In this document: one piece after another, positions 1-9,374 of the stretch
How the letters are laid out: each line of letters opens with the position of its first letter
Numbering within the stretch: position 1 is the stretch's first letter
NCBI RefSeq assembly: GCF_000069785.1
Contig: NC_010530.1
Location: forward strand, 1,978,001-2,042,000
Source of the DNA: Cupriavidus taiwanensis LMG 19424
GTDB taxonomy: Bacteria; Pseudomonadota; Gammaproteobacteria; Burkholderiales; Burkholderiaceae
DNA: 64,000 bases
Reading direction: 5' to 3'
Program-made: the position numbers and the translations under genes
The notes under the pieces: generated by a model
What the model was told of the DNA's origin: nothing
Database searches by the model: none
Seen by the model: only the letters and a program-made list of their open reading frames with translations

Positions 1-457
1 CGCCGGTGATGCGCGCCGGGTCGAGCGGATTGCGCACCGGGCCGCCGATCACGTTCTCGCCGGTGGCGCCGCAAGCGTATTCGTCCATCGACGCCAGCGC
101 GACCGGCACCGCGCCCGCGGCGGCCAGCGCCTCGACGGCATCCGCATGGCGCGTGGCCGCCGGCTCCTGCGCACGCGGCGCGGCGCCTGCGAGGGTGGCG
201 TGGCCGCGCACGTCCAGCAGGTTCTTCACCACGAACGGCACGCCGGCCAGCGGCGGCAGCGGCCGGCCCTGGTCGCGCCGGCGCTCCAGCGCCGCGGCTT
301 GCGCCAGCGCGCCCTGCGCCAGCAGCGCCGAGCAGGCATTGAGCGGTGCGGCGGCTTCGGCGCGCTGCAATGCCTCGCGCACCAGATCGGTGGCACGGCG
401 CGCGCCGCTGCGCACTTGCGCCGCCATGGCGGCAGCGGTCAGGGTATCAGCGGTCAT
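1..457 (-). CDS. atzE: AtzE-type amidase (amidase-signature family), N-terminal part
   Basis: Only the first 152 residues are in the window; the gene continues past the left edge. The start region reads MTADTLTAAAMAAQV, and PFVVKN at residues 74-79 holds the lysine (K78) expected for the Ser-cisSer-Lys triad of amidase-signature enzymes. The stretch ATGENVIGGPVRNP near residue 135 is typical of AtzE-like proteins just before the catalytic serine loop. Family members hydrolyse carbamoyl or amide groups, such as 1-carboxybiuret in the cyanuric acid pathway; homologues in other settings have unknown substrates. The start codon overlaps the end of the upstream small gene by 11 bases, so the two are translationally coupled, as atzG and atzE are. 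The substrate cannot be read from this fragment. Confidence 0.8.
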   Translation of the reverse strand, partial: MTADTLTAAAMAAQVRSGARRATDLVREALQRAEAAAPLNACSALLAQGALAQAAALERRRDQGRPLPPLAGVPFVVKNLLDVRGHATLAGAAPRAQEPAATRHADAVEALAAAGAVPVALASMDEYACGATGENVIGGPVRNPLDPARITG

Positions 458-626
458 TCTGCCCTTCCCCTTGCGCCAGCGCCTCGCGCAAGCGCGCCAC
501 CATTGCTGCCATGCCGGCCAGCAGCGCGGCGGCGTGCTCGCAATCCTGCCGCCCTACGGGACCTTGCAAGTTTGCCGCGGCTTGCGCCACCAGACCGACG
601 GCATCGGCGCCTTGTGCGAGGTCCAT
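447..626 (-). CDS. Small AtzG-like protein (DUF4089-type), 59 aa
   Basis: A 59-residue ORF starts MDLAQGADAVGLV and ends GEGQNDR. It lies between the transporter (3 bases between that stop codon and this start) and the amidase (11-base overlap). AtzE-type amidases form complexes with a short helical AtzG subunit encoded directly upstream. The position, size and Ala/Leu-rich helical pattern fit that role. Sequence similarity to AtzG is only suggestive by eye, so the assignment rests mainly on context. It would act in the cytoplasm as a structural partner of the amidase. Confidence 0.55.
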   Translation of the reverse strand: MDLAQGADAVGLVAQAAANLQGPVGRQDCEHAAALLAGMAAMVARLREALAQGEGQNDR

Positions 627-629
627 GGC

Positions 630-1954
630 TCAACTCCGCGATTGCATCAGCTGGCGCGGGATTGCCAGCAGCAGAACCGCCGCGGCCAGCATCAGCCCCG
701 CCAGCGCCAGCACGCCCAGCGAGATGCTGCCGGTGCTCTGCTTGATGCCGCCCATCAGCACCGGACCGATCAGGCCGGCAAGACTGGCGGCGCTGTTGAT
801 CATGGCGATGCCGCCGGCCGCGGCGGTGCCTGCCAGCACGCGGCCAGGCAGGCTCCAGAACATCGACAGCGTGGACATCAGGCCGGAAATGCCGATGGTC
901 AGGAACACCATCGCCAGCACCGTGTCGTGCGGGAACAGCGTGCTGGCCCACATGCCCGCCGCTGCCACCAGCAGCGGCAGCGCGGCGTGCAGCCGGCGCT
1001 CGCCGGTGCGCTCGGCGTGCGCGGCGTTGAGGTTCATCGCCACGCAGGCCACGGCGTAGGGGATCGCCGTCAGCATCGCGATCTCCAGCGGCGACGACAT
1101 CCCGGTCGACTGGATGATGGTGGGCAGCCAGAACACCAGCCCGTAGTTGCCGATATTGAAGAGCAGGCAGATCGCCATCAGCACCCACAGGATCGGCGAT
1201 TTCAGCGCGGCGACGAAGCGTGTGTTCTTCTTCGCGTTCTCTGTGCTGAGCGTGCGCGTGATGGTGGCGGCTTCGGCCGGCGTGAGCCAGGACGCGGCCT
1301 CCGGGGCTTCGGGCAGCATGCGCAACAGCAGCAGGCCCAGCAGGATGGCCGGCAGCGCCTCGATCAGGAACATCCATTGCCAGCCGTCGAGCCCGTGCAG
1401 ATCGTGCGTGACCGACATCAGCGCGCCGGACACCGGCCCGCCCAGCACCATGCCCAGCGGCATCGCCAGGAACAGGATCGACATGATGCGCGACTGGCGG
1501 TCCGCCGGATACCACTTGTTCAGGTACATCACCGCCGCCGGAAAGAAGCCGGCCTCGGTCACGCCCAGCAGGAAGCGCGCCGCGTAGAACTCCACCGGCG
1601 TGGTCACGAACATGGTGGCGGCCGACACCAGCCCCCACAGGATCATGATCGCCGCCATGCAGCGGCGCATGCCGAAGCGGTAGATCAGCAGGCTGCTCGG
1701 CACCTGGCACAGCATGTAGCCCCAGAAGAAGATGCCGGCGCCGAAGCCGTAGACCACGTCGCTGAGCCCGAGCGCTGCTGCATCTGCAGCTTGGCAAAGC
1801 CCACGTTGACCCGGTCGAGGTAGCTGAAGAAGTAGCACAGCACGATGAACGGCACGATGCGGCGCGTGACCTTGGCGAACGCCGTGTCTGCAGCGTCCGG
1901 CAGCGCGCCGGCGTGACCCGGCGACTGGGGCATGGCTGGCTTGGCCAGGGACAT
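630..1954 (-). pseudogene. MFS transporter (anion:cation symporter-like) with a one-base frameshift
   Basis: The N-terminal frame starts at ATG 1954 behind a strong AAGGAGGAG site and reads MSLAKPAMPQ and then RVNVGFAKLQMQQ, which is loop 1 of ACS-type MFS carriers. Near 1774 the expected continuation (ALGLSDVVYGFGAG) is in the next frame, because a single G seems to be missing after CAGCAG. The second frame then runs without interruption to the stop at 630, giving all later membrane segments. As written, translation from 1954 would give a short dead product. This is either a recent loss of the transporter or a sequencing error. The gene is the first of an operon with the AtzG- and AtzE-like genes and would import their substrate, probably an organic anion. 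Confidence 0.75.
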
Positions 1955-2020
1955 GATGGTTTCTCCTCCTTGTACAGGCGCGCGGGGGCCGGCGCCAGGA
2001 GATGCCATCATAGCCGAGCC

Positions 2021-2036
2021 TGAAACATATGTTCCA
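2021..2036. promoter_or_regulatory. Putative operator upstream of the MFS/amidase operon
   Basis: TGAAACATATGTTCCA is a 16-bp near-perfect palindrome (TGRAACATATGTTYCA) 67 bases upstream of the transporter start. A related half, CTGAAACA, recurs at 2050-2057. It sits in the 222-base gap between the regulator gene and this operon. No regulator in the window can be assigned to it. Calling it an operator is an inference from symmetry and place. Confidence 0.4.
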
Positions 2037-2176
2037 GTCATGGTTAACACTGAAACAAACGATACTTTCCGAGCTCCAAGTGCCGCAAACGACGCGCCCA
2101 AATGAAACAGGGCGGCAATGCCTGCCGCCCTGTCATGATCTGGCCCGTGCCCGCCCCCCTTGTACGACCCGCCGTT

Positions 2177-3190
2177 TCAGGGGGTAACGTCCTGCGACGC
2201 CCCCACCATGGTCAGCGCGTTGCCGTGCTCGTCCAGCGTGACCTCGCCTTCCTCGTGGATGTCGCGCAGGCTGCCGTCCGGCAGCTGGATGCGGTAGTCG
2301 ACCCGATACGGCGCCTTGTCGACGATGGCGGCGCGGATCGCGGCCTGCACGCGCGGGCGGTCCGCTTCGACGATCGACGCCAGGTAGCGCTCCATGGTCA
2401 CCTTGAACGCCTGCGGGGCCCAGCCGAAGATGCGATAGGCCTCATCGGTCCAGGCGCAGTCGTCGGTCTGGATGTTCCAGTACCAGCCGCCCAGGTGGGC
2501 AATCTGCTGCGCCTTGGCCAGCAGCGCCTCGCTCTGGCGCAGCGCGGCCTCGGCGCGGCGGCGCTCGGTAATGTCCAGGCTGACGCCAATCATCTTGACC
2601 GGGCGCTGGTCGAAGTCACGCACCAGCGTGGCCCGCGACGAGATCCAGCGCGTGTTGTCCTCATGCACCACGCGGAATTCCCACTCGTGCATCTCCTGCG
2701 CGCCCAGCGTGCGCGCCAGCACTTCCTTCAGCCGCGCCACGTCGCCGGGATGCACGCAGGCCCAGAAATCGTCCATGCTGCGGATATGGCGGCCGAATAG
2801 CGAGACGTCGTTGGACGAATAGGTCAGGCCATCGGTCAGCACGTTCCATTCCCAGGTGACGATGCCCGAGACCTCCTGCGCAAACTTCATCCGCGCTTCG
2901 CTCTCCATGATCTCGGCGAGGTGTTTCTGGCGCAGTTCCTTGATGTGCGGGTCGGACGCGGTGCTGGCCTCGAGATCGGCAATGGCCTGCTCGCCGTAGC
3001 GCAGCCACAGCCAGTTGACGCCCAGATAGCGGGCCAGCGCCAGCAGGCGCTCGTATTCGATCTCGCCGCCGCGCGTCCACTTGTGCACGGCCGACGGCGA
3101 TACCGACAGGGCCTCGGCCACCTGCTTAAGCATGATCCTTTTGCCTTCCAGCACCCCCTTCAGGCGCGTGGCAAAAGTGTCTTCGGTCAT
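2177..3190 (-). CDS. Transcriptional regulator: Cro/C1-type HTH plus two PAS domains
   Basis: 337 residues. The start at MTEDTFATRL is chosen because GGAGGAGCG lies just upstream. A Cro/C1-like helix-turn-helix covers about residues 8-66 (LKQVAEALSVSPSAVHKW). Two PAS/PAC folds of the PAS_3 type follow, at about 104-210 and 230-336; the first ends in the typical PAC tail VSLDITERRRAE. No kinase or output domain follows, so this is a one-component sensor in which ligand or redox sensing by PAS should alter DNA binding by the N-terminal domain. It is divergent from the Rieske oxygenase gene, and matching palindromes lie at its own start, at the oxygenase promoter and at the permease promoter. 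It is therefore the best candidate regulator of that whole block, probably a repressor from the operator positions. Confidence 0.85.
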   Translation of the reverse strand: MTEDTFATRLKGVLEGKRIMLKQVAEALSVSPSAVHKWTRGGEIEYERLLALARYLGVNWLWLRYGEQAIADLEASTASDPHIKELRQKHLAEIMESEARMKFAQEVSGIVTWEWNVLTDGLTYSSNDVSLFGRHIRSMDDFWACVHPGDVARLKEVLARTLGAQEMHEWEFRVVHEDNTRWISSRATLVRDFDQRPVKMIGVSLDITERRRAEAALRQSEALLAKAQQIAHLGGWYWNIQTDDCAWTDEAYRIFGWAPQAFKVTMERYLASIVEADRPRVQAAIRAAIVDKAPYRVDYRIQLPDGSLRDIHEEGEVTLDEHGNALTMVGASQDVTP

Positions 3191-3209
3191 GGGCGCTCCT
3201 CCGCTTTTT

Positions 3210-3226
3210 TTCAACCGATGGTGAAT
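3210..3226. promoter_or_regulatory. Operator of the PAS-regulator set, autoregulatory copy
   Basis: TTCAAC-N5-GTGAAT, a 17-bp imperfect palindrome 19 bases upstream of the regulator start codon. It has the same half-site spacing and inner YAC/AAC-N5-GTR core as the four sites at 3355-3390 and 9375-9410. Autoregulation is inferred. Confidence 0.55.
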
Positions 3227-3316
3227 TGAGTAACTCGAACCTTACACCATCGCTGCAAATCACGCGAATCGATAGGCTAAGACAATTATCCCTTCACTTC
3301 GAATCGCTTTTTTGAA

Positions 3317-3346
3317 TTGCAACACCCCAACTCTTCTCACTAGACT
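3317..3346 (+). promoter_or_regulatory. Sigma-70-like promoter of the Rieske oxygenase operon
   Basis: TTGCAA (3317-3322), an 18-base spacer, and TAGACT (3341-3346). Transcription would start near 3353, immediately before the tandem palindromes at 3355-3390. That geometry fits repression. Confidence 0.5.
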
Positions 3347-3354
3347 TTCCCTCA

Positions 3355-3390
3355 CATCACTGATGGTAATTTAATTTACTGACAGTGAAT
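3355..3390. promoter_or_regulatory. Tandem operator pair before the Rieske oxygenase operon
   Basis: Two 17-bp palindromes: CATCAC-N5-GTAATT (3355-3371) and ATTTAC-N5-GTGAAT (3374-3390). Their centres are 19 bp apart, with 2 bases between them. The same pair, with the same 19-bp spacing, occurs at 9375-9410. The sites lie at about +1 to +38 relative to the proposed transcription start. Confidence 0.7.
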
Positions 3391-3425
3391 TAACAAAGCA
3401 CCAAAGATCAACGAGGAGACACCCC

Positions 3426-4547
3426 ATGCAACAGACCGCCGCCCCCGCCTGCAGCACCACGCCGCCGCTCGCCTACACGCTGCCGGCCCACTACTACACC
3501 TCGCAGGAGGTCTTCGAGCAGGAAAAGAAGACCATCTTCGCGCGCAGCTGGGTGTGCGTGATGCACAAGAGCCAGGTGGCCGAGAACAACCAGTACGCCA
3601 CCGCCCAGGTGGCAGGCGAGAACATCTTCGTGGTGCGCGGCCGCGACGGCGTGCTGCGCGCGTTCTACAACGTGTGCCCGCACCGCGCGCACGAGCTGTT
3701 CGCCGATGGCGCCGGCAAGGCGAAAAACGTGATCACCTGCCCTTATCACGCCTGGTCGTTCGGACTGGACGGCAAGCTGATCCACGTGCGCAACGCCGAG
3801 AACGTGCCGGGCTTCTGCAAGGACAACGCCGGCCTGACGCCGGTGCGCGTGGAAGAGTTCTGCGGCCTGGTGTTTGTCAACCTGGACATGGACGCGAAGC
3901 CGCTGGCCGAACTGGCCGCGGGCCTGAACGACGAGATCCGCGCACGCTGCCCGGACGTCGACAAGCTGGTGCCGGCGCACAAGCTCACCTACGAGATGAA
4001 GGCCAACTGGAAGGTGGTGGTCGACAACTACCTGGAATGCCTGCACTGCCAGACCGCGCACCCGGCGCTGGTCGAGTCGATCAAGATGGAGACCTACAAG
4101 CACGAAGTGCGCGGCCTCTACACCAGCCAGGTCGGCCAGACGCGCTCGGGCAGCGATGCCTTCACCTATGACAGCGACGCCCCCAACACCGACTTCGCCG
4201 CCTACTGGCTGTGGCCCAACGTCACGCTGAACGTGCTGCCGGGCGACGGCAACTACGGCGTGTTCTACATGTTCCCGGTGGATGCCGACACCACCATCCA
4301 GCACTTCGAGTTCTACTTCCGCGACAGCACGCCCACGGCCGAGCAGGAACAGCTGATCGAGTACTACAAGAACGTGCTGAAGCCCGAAGACCTGAGCATC
4401 GTCGAATCGGTGCAGCGCGGCCTGAAGTCGCGCGGCTACCGCAACGGGCAAGGCCCGCTGCTGGTCACCGACGACAAGACCTCCGCCATCGGCGAGCACG
4501 GCGTGCAGCACTTCCAGCAGATGGTGCTCGACGCCCTGGCCGCCTGA
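3426..4547 (+). CDS. CntA/YeaW-like Rieske oxygenase, alpha subunit
   Basis: 373 residues, the usual length for carnitine/betaine-type oxygenases. The Rieske cluster ligands are C84-x-H86 and C105-x2-H108. The mononuclear iron site is H207, H212 and D322. E204 in NYLECLHC takes the place of the bridging aspartate of most ring-hydroxylating oxygenases; a glutamate there is a mark of the CntA group. The C-terminal PEDLSIVESVQRGLKSRGY block is also shared with that group. Known members hydroxylate quaternary amines (carnitine, gamma-butyrobetaine, choline, glycine betaine, stachydrine), causing C-N cleavage or demethylation. It is the first gene of an operon with two dehydrogenases, and its likely reductase lies at 11372. 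The exact substrate is not readable; a trimethylammonium compound is the best guess. Confidence 0.87.
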   Translation: MQQTAAPACSTTPPLAYTLPAHYYTSQEVFEQEKKTIFARSWVCVMHKSQVAENNQYATAQVAGENIFVVRGRDGVLRAFYNVCPHRAHELFADGAGKAKNVITCPYHAWSFGLDGKLIHVRNAENVPGFCKDNAGLTPVRVEEFCGLVFVNLDMDAKPLAELAAGLNDEIRARCPDVDKLVPAHKLTYEMKANWKVVVDNYLECLHCQTAHPALVESIKMETYKHEVRGLYTSQVGQTRSGSDAFTYDSDAPNTDFAAYWLWPNVTLNVLPGDGNYGVFYMFPVDADTTIQHFEFYFRDSTPTAEQEQLIEYYKNVLKPEDLSIVESVQRGLKSRGYRNGQGPLLVTDDKTSAIGEHGVQHFQQMVLDALAA

Positions 4548-4575
4548 ACCTACCAGATCAACCGGAACCGCAGCA

Positions 4576-6042
4576 ATGATCCAGACCCAGCTCTATATCG
4601 ACGGCCAGTGGCAGTCGCCCATCGACCAAGGCACGCGCGCCATCGTCAGCCCGGCCGACGAATCGGTGATTGCCCAGGCCGCCGAAGCCACCCGCGCCGA
4701 TGCGCGCCTGGCGATTGCGGCCGCGCGCCGGGCCTTTGACGGCCCGTGGCGTCAGACCACGATCCGCGACCGCGCCAGGCTGCTGAACAAGATCGCCGAC
4801 CTGATCGACCGCGATGCCGAAAAGCTCGCCCATCTGGAATCGCTCAACACCGGCAAGACGCTGACCGAAAGCCGCACCGACATGGGCGATATCGCCGCCA
4901 CCTTCCGCTACTTTGCCGGGCTGGTGGCGTCGGAATCGGGCGCCGTCAACGAAGCGCCGCACCATGTCATCAGCCGCACGCTGCGCGAGCCGGTCGGCGT
5001 GTGCGGCCTGATCACGCCGTGGAACTACCCGCTGCTGCAAGCCGCGTGGAAGATCGCGCCCGCGCTGGGCGCCGGCAATACCGTGGTGATCAAGCCCAGC
5101 AACCTGACGCCGCTGACCACGCATCATTTCACGCAGCTGATCGCCGAGCTGGACCTGCCGCCGGGCGTGTTCAACCTGGTGACCGGCGGCGCCGAAGTGG
5201 GCGCGGAACTGGCCGAAAGCCTCGACGTGGACCTGGTGTCTTTCACGGGCGGCGCGTTTGCCGGCGAAAGCATCATGAAGGCCGCCACTGGCAACTTCAA
5301 GCGCATCGGCCTGGAGCTGGGCGGCAAGAATCCGAATATCGTCTTTGCCGATGCCGACCTCGATGCCGCGGTCGACTACGCGCTCAACGCCGCGTTCTTC
5401 CACGCCGGCCAGGTCTGTTCCGCCGGTTCGCGCCTGATGGTGGAAGACAGCATCTATGATGCATTCATCGGCCGGCTGGCCGAACGCCTGCCGCGCATCG
5501 TGATCGGCAACGGCTTCCATGGCGAAACCCAGATGGGCCCGGTGCAGTCGGCGCAACAGCACGAGAAGATCCTCGGCATGGTGCAGGCCGGCATCGCCGA
5601 GGGCGCGCGCCTGGTCCACGGCGGCAAGCGGCCGGCGGGCGACGTGTTCAGGAAGGGCTACTGGCTGGAACCGACGCTGCTGGCCGACGTGACGGCCGGG
5701 ATGAAGATTGCGAAGGAGGAGATTTTCGGGCCGGTGATCACTGCCGAGCGCTTCCGCTCCGAAGCCGAAGCGCTGCGTGCCGCCAACGACACGCCATACG
5801 GCCTGGCCGCCGCGGTGTGGACCCGCGACCTGGACAAGGCCAACCGCATGTCGCGCGCGCTGCGCTTCGGCACGGTGTGGGTCAACGACTACCACCCGTA
5901 CTTCCCGGAAGCGCCGTGGGGCGGCTACAAGGCGAGCGGCATCGGCCGCGAGCTGGCCCGTATCGGCCTGGACGAGTACACCGAGCTCAAGCACAGCTAT
6001 ATCAATCTCGCCCCGAAGGCGATGGGCTGGTTCGGCGCCTGA
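4576..6042 (+). CDS. Aldehyde dehydrogenase, betaine-aldehyde dehydrogenase-like
   Basis: 488 residues, full ALDH length. Catalytic residues are visible: N150 in TPWNYP, E247 in LELGGKNPN and nucleophile C281 in GQVCSAGSR. The loop SFTGGAFAG replaces the more common SFTGGTxTG. The family oxidises aldehydes to acids with NAD(P)+. The gene follows the oxygenase after 28 bases and precedes the GMC dehydrogenase. It would therefore oxidise the aldehyde released by oxygenase C-N cleavage, or betaine aldehyde formed by the GMC enzyme. Cytoplasmic. The family is certain; the specific substrate is inferred from context. Confidence 0.88.
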   Translation: MIQTQLYIDGQWQSPIDQGTRAIVSPADESVIAQAAEATRADARLAIAAARRAFDGPWRQTTIRDRARLLNKIADLIDRDAEKLAHLESLNTGKTLTESRTDMGDIAATFRYFAGLVASESGAVNEAPHHVISRTLREPVGVCGLITPWNYPLLQAAWKIAPALGAGNTVVIKPSNLTPLTTHHFTQLIAELDLPPGVFNLVTGGAEVGAELAESLDVDLVSFTGGAFAGESIMKAATGNFKRIGLELGGKNPNIVFADADLDAAVDYALNAAFFHAGQVCSAGSRLMVEDSIYDAFIGRLAERLPRIVIGNGFHGETQMGPVQSAQQHEKILGMVQAGIAEGARLVHGGKRPAGDVFRKGYWLEPTLLADVTAGMKIAKEEIFGPVITAERFRSEAEALRAANDTPYGLAAAVWTRDLDKANRMSRALRFGTVWVNDYHPYFPEAPWGGYKASGIGRELARIGLDEYTELKHSYINLAPKAMGWFGA

Positions 6043-6128
6043 GCGCAGCCGACTTCGCAATCGCGTGCGCGGCGGCACCGCCCCATGGGCCGCCACGCAC
6101 GGCGTCACGCAAACAAGGAGATTGCACC

Positions 6129-7859
6129 ATGCAGGCAATCCATGAATACGACTACATCATCGTCGGCGCCGGCTCGGCCGGCTGCGTGCTGGCGGCGCGG
6201 CTGAGCGAGGACGCCGGTGTCTCGGTGCTGCTGCTGGAGGCCGGCGGCCCCGACTGGCGCCTGGACTGGCGCACGCAGATGCCGGCCGCGCTGGCGTATC
6301 CGCTGCAGGGCACCACCTACAACTGGGCCTATGTCACCGAGCCCGAGCCGCACATGAACAACCGGCGCATGACGCAGGGCCGCGGCAAGGGCCTGGGCGG
6401 GTCATCGCTGATCAACGGCATGTGCTATATCCGCGGCAATGCGATGGACTATGACGGCTGGGCGGAAACCCGGTCGCTGGAGAACTGGAGCTACGCCGAC
6501 TGCCTGCCCTACTTCCGCAAGGCCGAGACCTACGACAAGGGCGCCAACGACTACCACGGCGGCAACGGCCCGCTACACGTGACCACGCCCAAGGCCGGCA
6601 TCAGCCCGCTGTTCGACGCCTTTATCAAGGCCGGCGAGCAGGCCGGCTACGGCCGCACCGACGACCTCAACGGCTTCCGGCAGGAAGGTTTCGGCCCGAT
6701 GGACCGCACCACCACCGCGGGTGGGCGCCGCTGCAGCACCTCGCTCGCCTACCTCGACCAGGCCCGCGAGCGTCCCAACCTGACCGTGCATACGCGTGCG
6801 CTGGCCGACCGCATCCTGTTCGCCGGGCAGCGCGCCATCGGCGTGTCGTATCTCCAGGGCGACCACGTGCGCGAAGCCCGGGCGCGGCGCGAAGTAATCG
6901 TCAGCAACGGCGCGATCGCGTCGCCGCAGCTGCTGTTGCGCTCCGGCGTGGGCAATGCCGACGAACTGCGGGCGTTCGGCATCGATCCGGTCGTCGACCT
7001 GAGGGGCGTGGGCGAAAACCTGCAGGACCACCTGGAGATGTACCTGCAGTACGAATGCACCAAACCGGTCTCGCTGTATCCGGCGCTGCAGTGGTGGAAC
7101 AAGCCGGCGATCGGCATCGAGTGGTACCTGCGCGGCACCGGCACGGCGGCGTCCAACCACTTCGAGGCCGGCGGCTTTATCCGCAGCAGCGACGAGTTCG
7201 CCTGGCCCAACCTGCAGTACCACTTCATCCCGCTGGCGATGAACTACGACGGCAGCAACCCGGTGAAGTCGCACGGCTTCCAGTGCCACGTGGGCTCGAT
7301 GCGCTCGCCCAGCACCGGCTTCGTCAAGCTGGCCAGCCGCGATCCCCGCGTCAAGCCCCGCCTGTTGTTCAACTACATGGCGCACGACGTCGACTGGCGT
7401 GAGTTCCGTGCCGGGGTGCGGCTGACGCGCGAGATCATCGGCCAGCAGGCGATGGACCAGTTCCGCGGCCGCGAGATCAAGCCCGGCATGATGGTGCAGA
7501 GCGACGCCGAGATCGACGCCTTCGTGCGCGAGCATGCCGAGACCGCGCTGCATCCGTCCTGCACCTGCAAGATGGGCGACGCCTCCGACCCGATGGCCGT
7601 GGTCGACAACCAGGGCCGCGTGCACGGGCTGTCGGGCCTGCGCGTGGTCGACGCGTCGATCATGCCGAAGATCGTCACCGGCAACCTGAACGCGCCCACC
7701 ATCATGATGGCCGAGAAGCTCGCCGACGTGATCCGTGGCCGCGCGCCGCTGCAGCGTTCGACCGCGCCTTACTACAAGGCGACGCCCGCGCGCATGCAGA
7801 CGGTGGCGGAGCGCGGGCAACCGCCTGCCGCGCGCATGCCGCTGCCGATGCCTGCCTGA
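6129..7859 (+). CDS. GMC-family FAD oxidoreductase, choline-dehydrogenase-like
   Basis: 576 residues from the ATG behind AAGGAG. The FAD dinucleotide fold GAGSAG is at residues 13-18, and the GMC signature [18 protein letters not shown] is near residue 90. The active-site pair is H475 ([10 protein letters not shown]) and N521 (GNLNAPT), arranged as in BetA. Family members oxidise alcohols, passing electrons to quinone or oxygen. Next to a betaine-aldehyde-type ALDH it may convert choline or another amino-alcohol to the aldehyde. The C-terminal tail of about 30 residues is Pro/Arg/Ala-rich and not conserved. Third gene of the oxygenase operon. Confidence 0.88.
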   Translation: MQAIHEYDYIIVGAGSAGCVLAARLSEDAGVSVLLLEAGGPDWRLDWRTQMPAALAYPLQGTTYNWAYVTEPEPHMNNRRMTQGRGKGLGGSSLINGMCYIRGNAMDYDGWAETRSLENWSYADCLPYFRKAETYDKGANDYHGGNGPLHVTTPKAGISPLFDAFIKAGEQAGYGRTDDLNGFRQEGFGPMDRTTTAGGRRCSTSLAYLDQARERPNLTVHTRALADRILFAGQRAIGVSYLQGDHVREARARREVIVSNGAIASPQLLLRSGVGNADELRAFGIDPVVDLRGVGENLQDHLEMYLQYECTKPVSLYPALQWWNKPAIGIEWYLRGTGTAASNHFEAGGFIRSSDEFAWPNLQYHFIPLAMNYDGSNPVKSHGFQCHVGSMRSPSTGFVKLASRDPRVKPRLLFNYMAHDVDWREFRAGVRLTREIIGQQAMDQFRGREIKPGMMVQSDAEIDAFVREHAETALHPSCTCKMGDASDPMAVVDNQGRVHGLSGLRVVDASIMPKIVTGNLNAPTIMMAEKLADVIRGRAPLQRSTAPYYKATPARMQTVAERGQPPAARMPLPMPA

Positions 7860-7877
7860 CCCCAGCGGCGCGGCGCG

Positions 7878-7936
7878 CGGGCCTTCGGCCCGAACCCTGA
7901 CTGCGGCACCTGTGCTGCCGGGACCAGCGTCCCGGC
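7878..7936 (+). repeat. Two strong hairpins between the GMC and porin genes
   Basis: CGGGCC-TTC-GGCCCG (7878-7892), then GCCGGGAC-CAGC-GTCCCGGC (7917-7936), a perfect 8-bp stem. Neither is followed by a T-run, so they look like transcript-stabilising or processing structures inside the operon rather than standard terminators. Confidence 0.5.
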
Positions 7937-8036
7937 GGGCAGCGTGCGCCCGGTCGGACGCGCCGCGCCTCCACCCCCACCAAAGCCGGCAACCCAACAC
8001 ACAAACCCAGACCGGCTGCACGGAGGAGACACAACC

Positions 8037-8936
8037 ATGTTGCGCAAAACCTTTGCCGCCAGACCAGCGCTGTCCTGCGCCCTGTCAGGCGCCTTGCCTC
8101 TGCTGCTGTGCCAGGCGCTGCCCGCGCTGGCGCAGGCCGACGGTGACACTACGCTGGCTGTCGCGCCAGTGCCGCAGGTCACCGCCACCGTTCCGCCCGC
8201 CGAGGCCGCCGCGGCAACTTCGCCCTGGAGCGCCAACATGACGCTGACGTCCCAGTACGTGTCGCGCGGTTTCCGCCAGACCTGGGGCAAGCCCGCGGTG
8301 CAGGGCGGCGTCGACTACAGCCACCCGAGCGGATTTTCCGCCGGCACCTGGATGTCGAGCATCAGCGACAAGTTCATCGAGGGCGGCACGGTCGAATGGG
8401 ACCTGTATGCCGGCTATACGGGCAGCGTCGGTGACTTCGTCTATGCGGGCCAGGTCTACTACTACCTCTACCCCGGCGCGAAGCTGCAATACGCGCAGAC
8501 CAAATACAACTATGGCGAAGCGGTCGCGTCGCTGACGTACAAGTGGTTCAACGTCAAGTACTGGCTGACCTATACGCCCGACTACTTCGGCTACAACAGC
8601 GCCTCGCTGCTGTCCGGCAACGACCTGCACAGCCGCGGCTCCGGCTACCTGGACATCAACGGCACCTTCGACCTGGGCCATGGCGTCACGCTGCTGCTGC
8701 ACTACGGCCAGGAGCGCGTGCGCAACTTCGCCGCCTACAGCTTCCGCGACGTGCGCGTGGCGCTGTCCAAGGCCTTCGAGGGTGGCTGGACCGTGACCGG
8801 CGCCTACACGCGCGGCTGGGGCCGCACCGACGTCTACGACAAATACACCACCGGCGCGCTGGATTCCTCCGGCAATCCGTCCGTTTCCAATCCGCTGAAA
8901 AGCACGTTCCTGGTCTCGCTGACCAAGACGTTCTGA
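8037..8936 (+). CDS. TorF-type outer-membrane protein (putative porin)
   Basis: 299 residues from the ATG behind GGAGGAG. A signal peptide ends near ALPALAQA. The mature part is rich in aromatic and alternating hydrophobic residues, with strands such as WSANMTLTSQYVSRGFRQT and a C-terminal phenylalanine (SLTKTF), typical of outer-membrane beta-barrels. The SRGFRQT start fits the TorF/TIGR02001 family of putative porins. In this operon it would let the substrate cross the outer membrane, upstream of the APC permease. Family membership is recognised by pattern; the transport role is inferred. Confidence 0.75.
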   Translation: MLRKTFAARPALSCALSGALPLLLCQALPALAQADGDTTLAVAPVPQVTATVPPAEAAAATSPWSANMTLTSQYVSRGFRQTWGKPAVQGGVDYSHPSGFSAGTWMSSISDKFIEGGTVEWDLYAGYTGSVGDFVYAGQVYYYLYPGAKLQYAQTKYNYGEAVASLTYKWFNVKYWLTYTPDYFGYNSASLLSGNDLHSRGSGYLDINGTFDLGHGVTLLLHYGQERVRNFAAYSFRDVRVALSKAFEGGWTVTGAYTRGWGRTDVYDKYTTGALDSSGNPSVSNPLKSTFLVSLTKTF

Positions 8937-8982
8937 CGGCATTCATCAACCGCTGTACCACTGCCTGACGAAGCACACCACC

Positions 8983-9294
8983 ATGGCCTCCCTGGGTCTT
9001 ACCGACGCAACCGGACTTGTCGGCGTTGCCGCCTACGTTGCCGCGCATTTTGCCGTGCAGGTCCTGCACAAATCCCCGACCGGCAGGCTGGCCGTCGTCC
9101 TCAACGTGATCGGGCCGAGCTGCATCCTGATCTCGCTGGCGGGCGCGTTCAACCTCGCGTCGTTCCTGACCCAGTGCTTCTGGCTGGTCCTGACATTGCT
9201 GGGCTGGTGGCGCAATCGCCGGGCCGGACGCGCTGGGCGCCCGCTGGTGGAAACGCTGGGCGGCCCGCGCCCCGGACAGCCCGTGCAGCAGTAG
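8983..9294 (+). CDS. Small inner-membrane protein, 103 aa
   Basis: Three hydrophobic stretches are visible: around residues 10-27, 36-57 and 60-76. A basic, glycine/proline-rich tail follows (RRAGRAGRPL). It resembles the CBU_0592-like family of small membrane proteins, whose function is unknown. It lies 46 bases after the porin gene, on the same strand and probably in the same transcript. It may be an accessory membrane component of the uptake system, but nothing in the sequence shows this. Confidence 0.6.
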   Translation: MASLGLTDATGLVGVAAYVAAHFAVQVLHKSPTGRLAVVLNVIGPSCILISLAGAFNLASFLTQCFWLVLTLLGWWRNRRAGRAGRPLVETLGGPRPGQPVQQ

Positions 9295-9340
9295 CAAAGC
9301 GGGACGTCCGGGCACTTCGCAGCGCGATACAAAACTTCCG

Positions 9341-9369
9341 TTGCCTTGGCCCGGCGCCGTTCCTATACT
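9341..9369 (+). promoter_or_regulatory. Sigma-70-like promoter of the APC permease/reductase unit
   Basis: TTGCCT (9341-9346), a 17-base spacer and TATACT (9364-9369). Transcription should begin near 9376, at the first operator of the pair. Confidence 0.6.
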
Positions 9370-9374
9370 CACCA

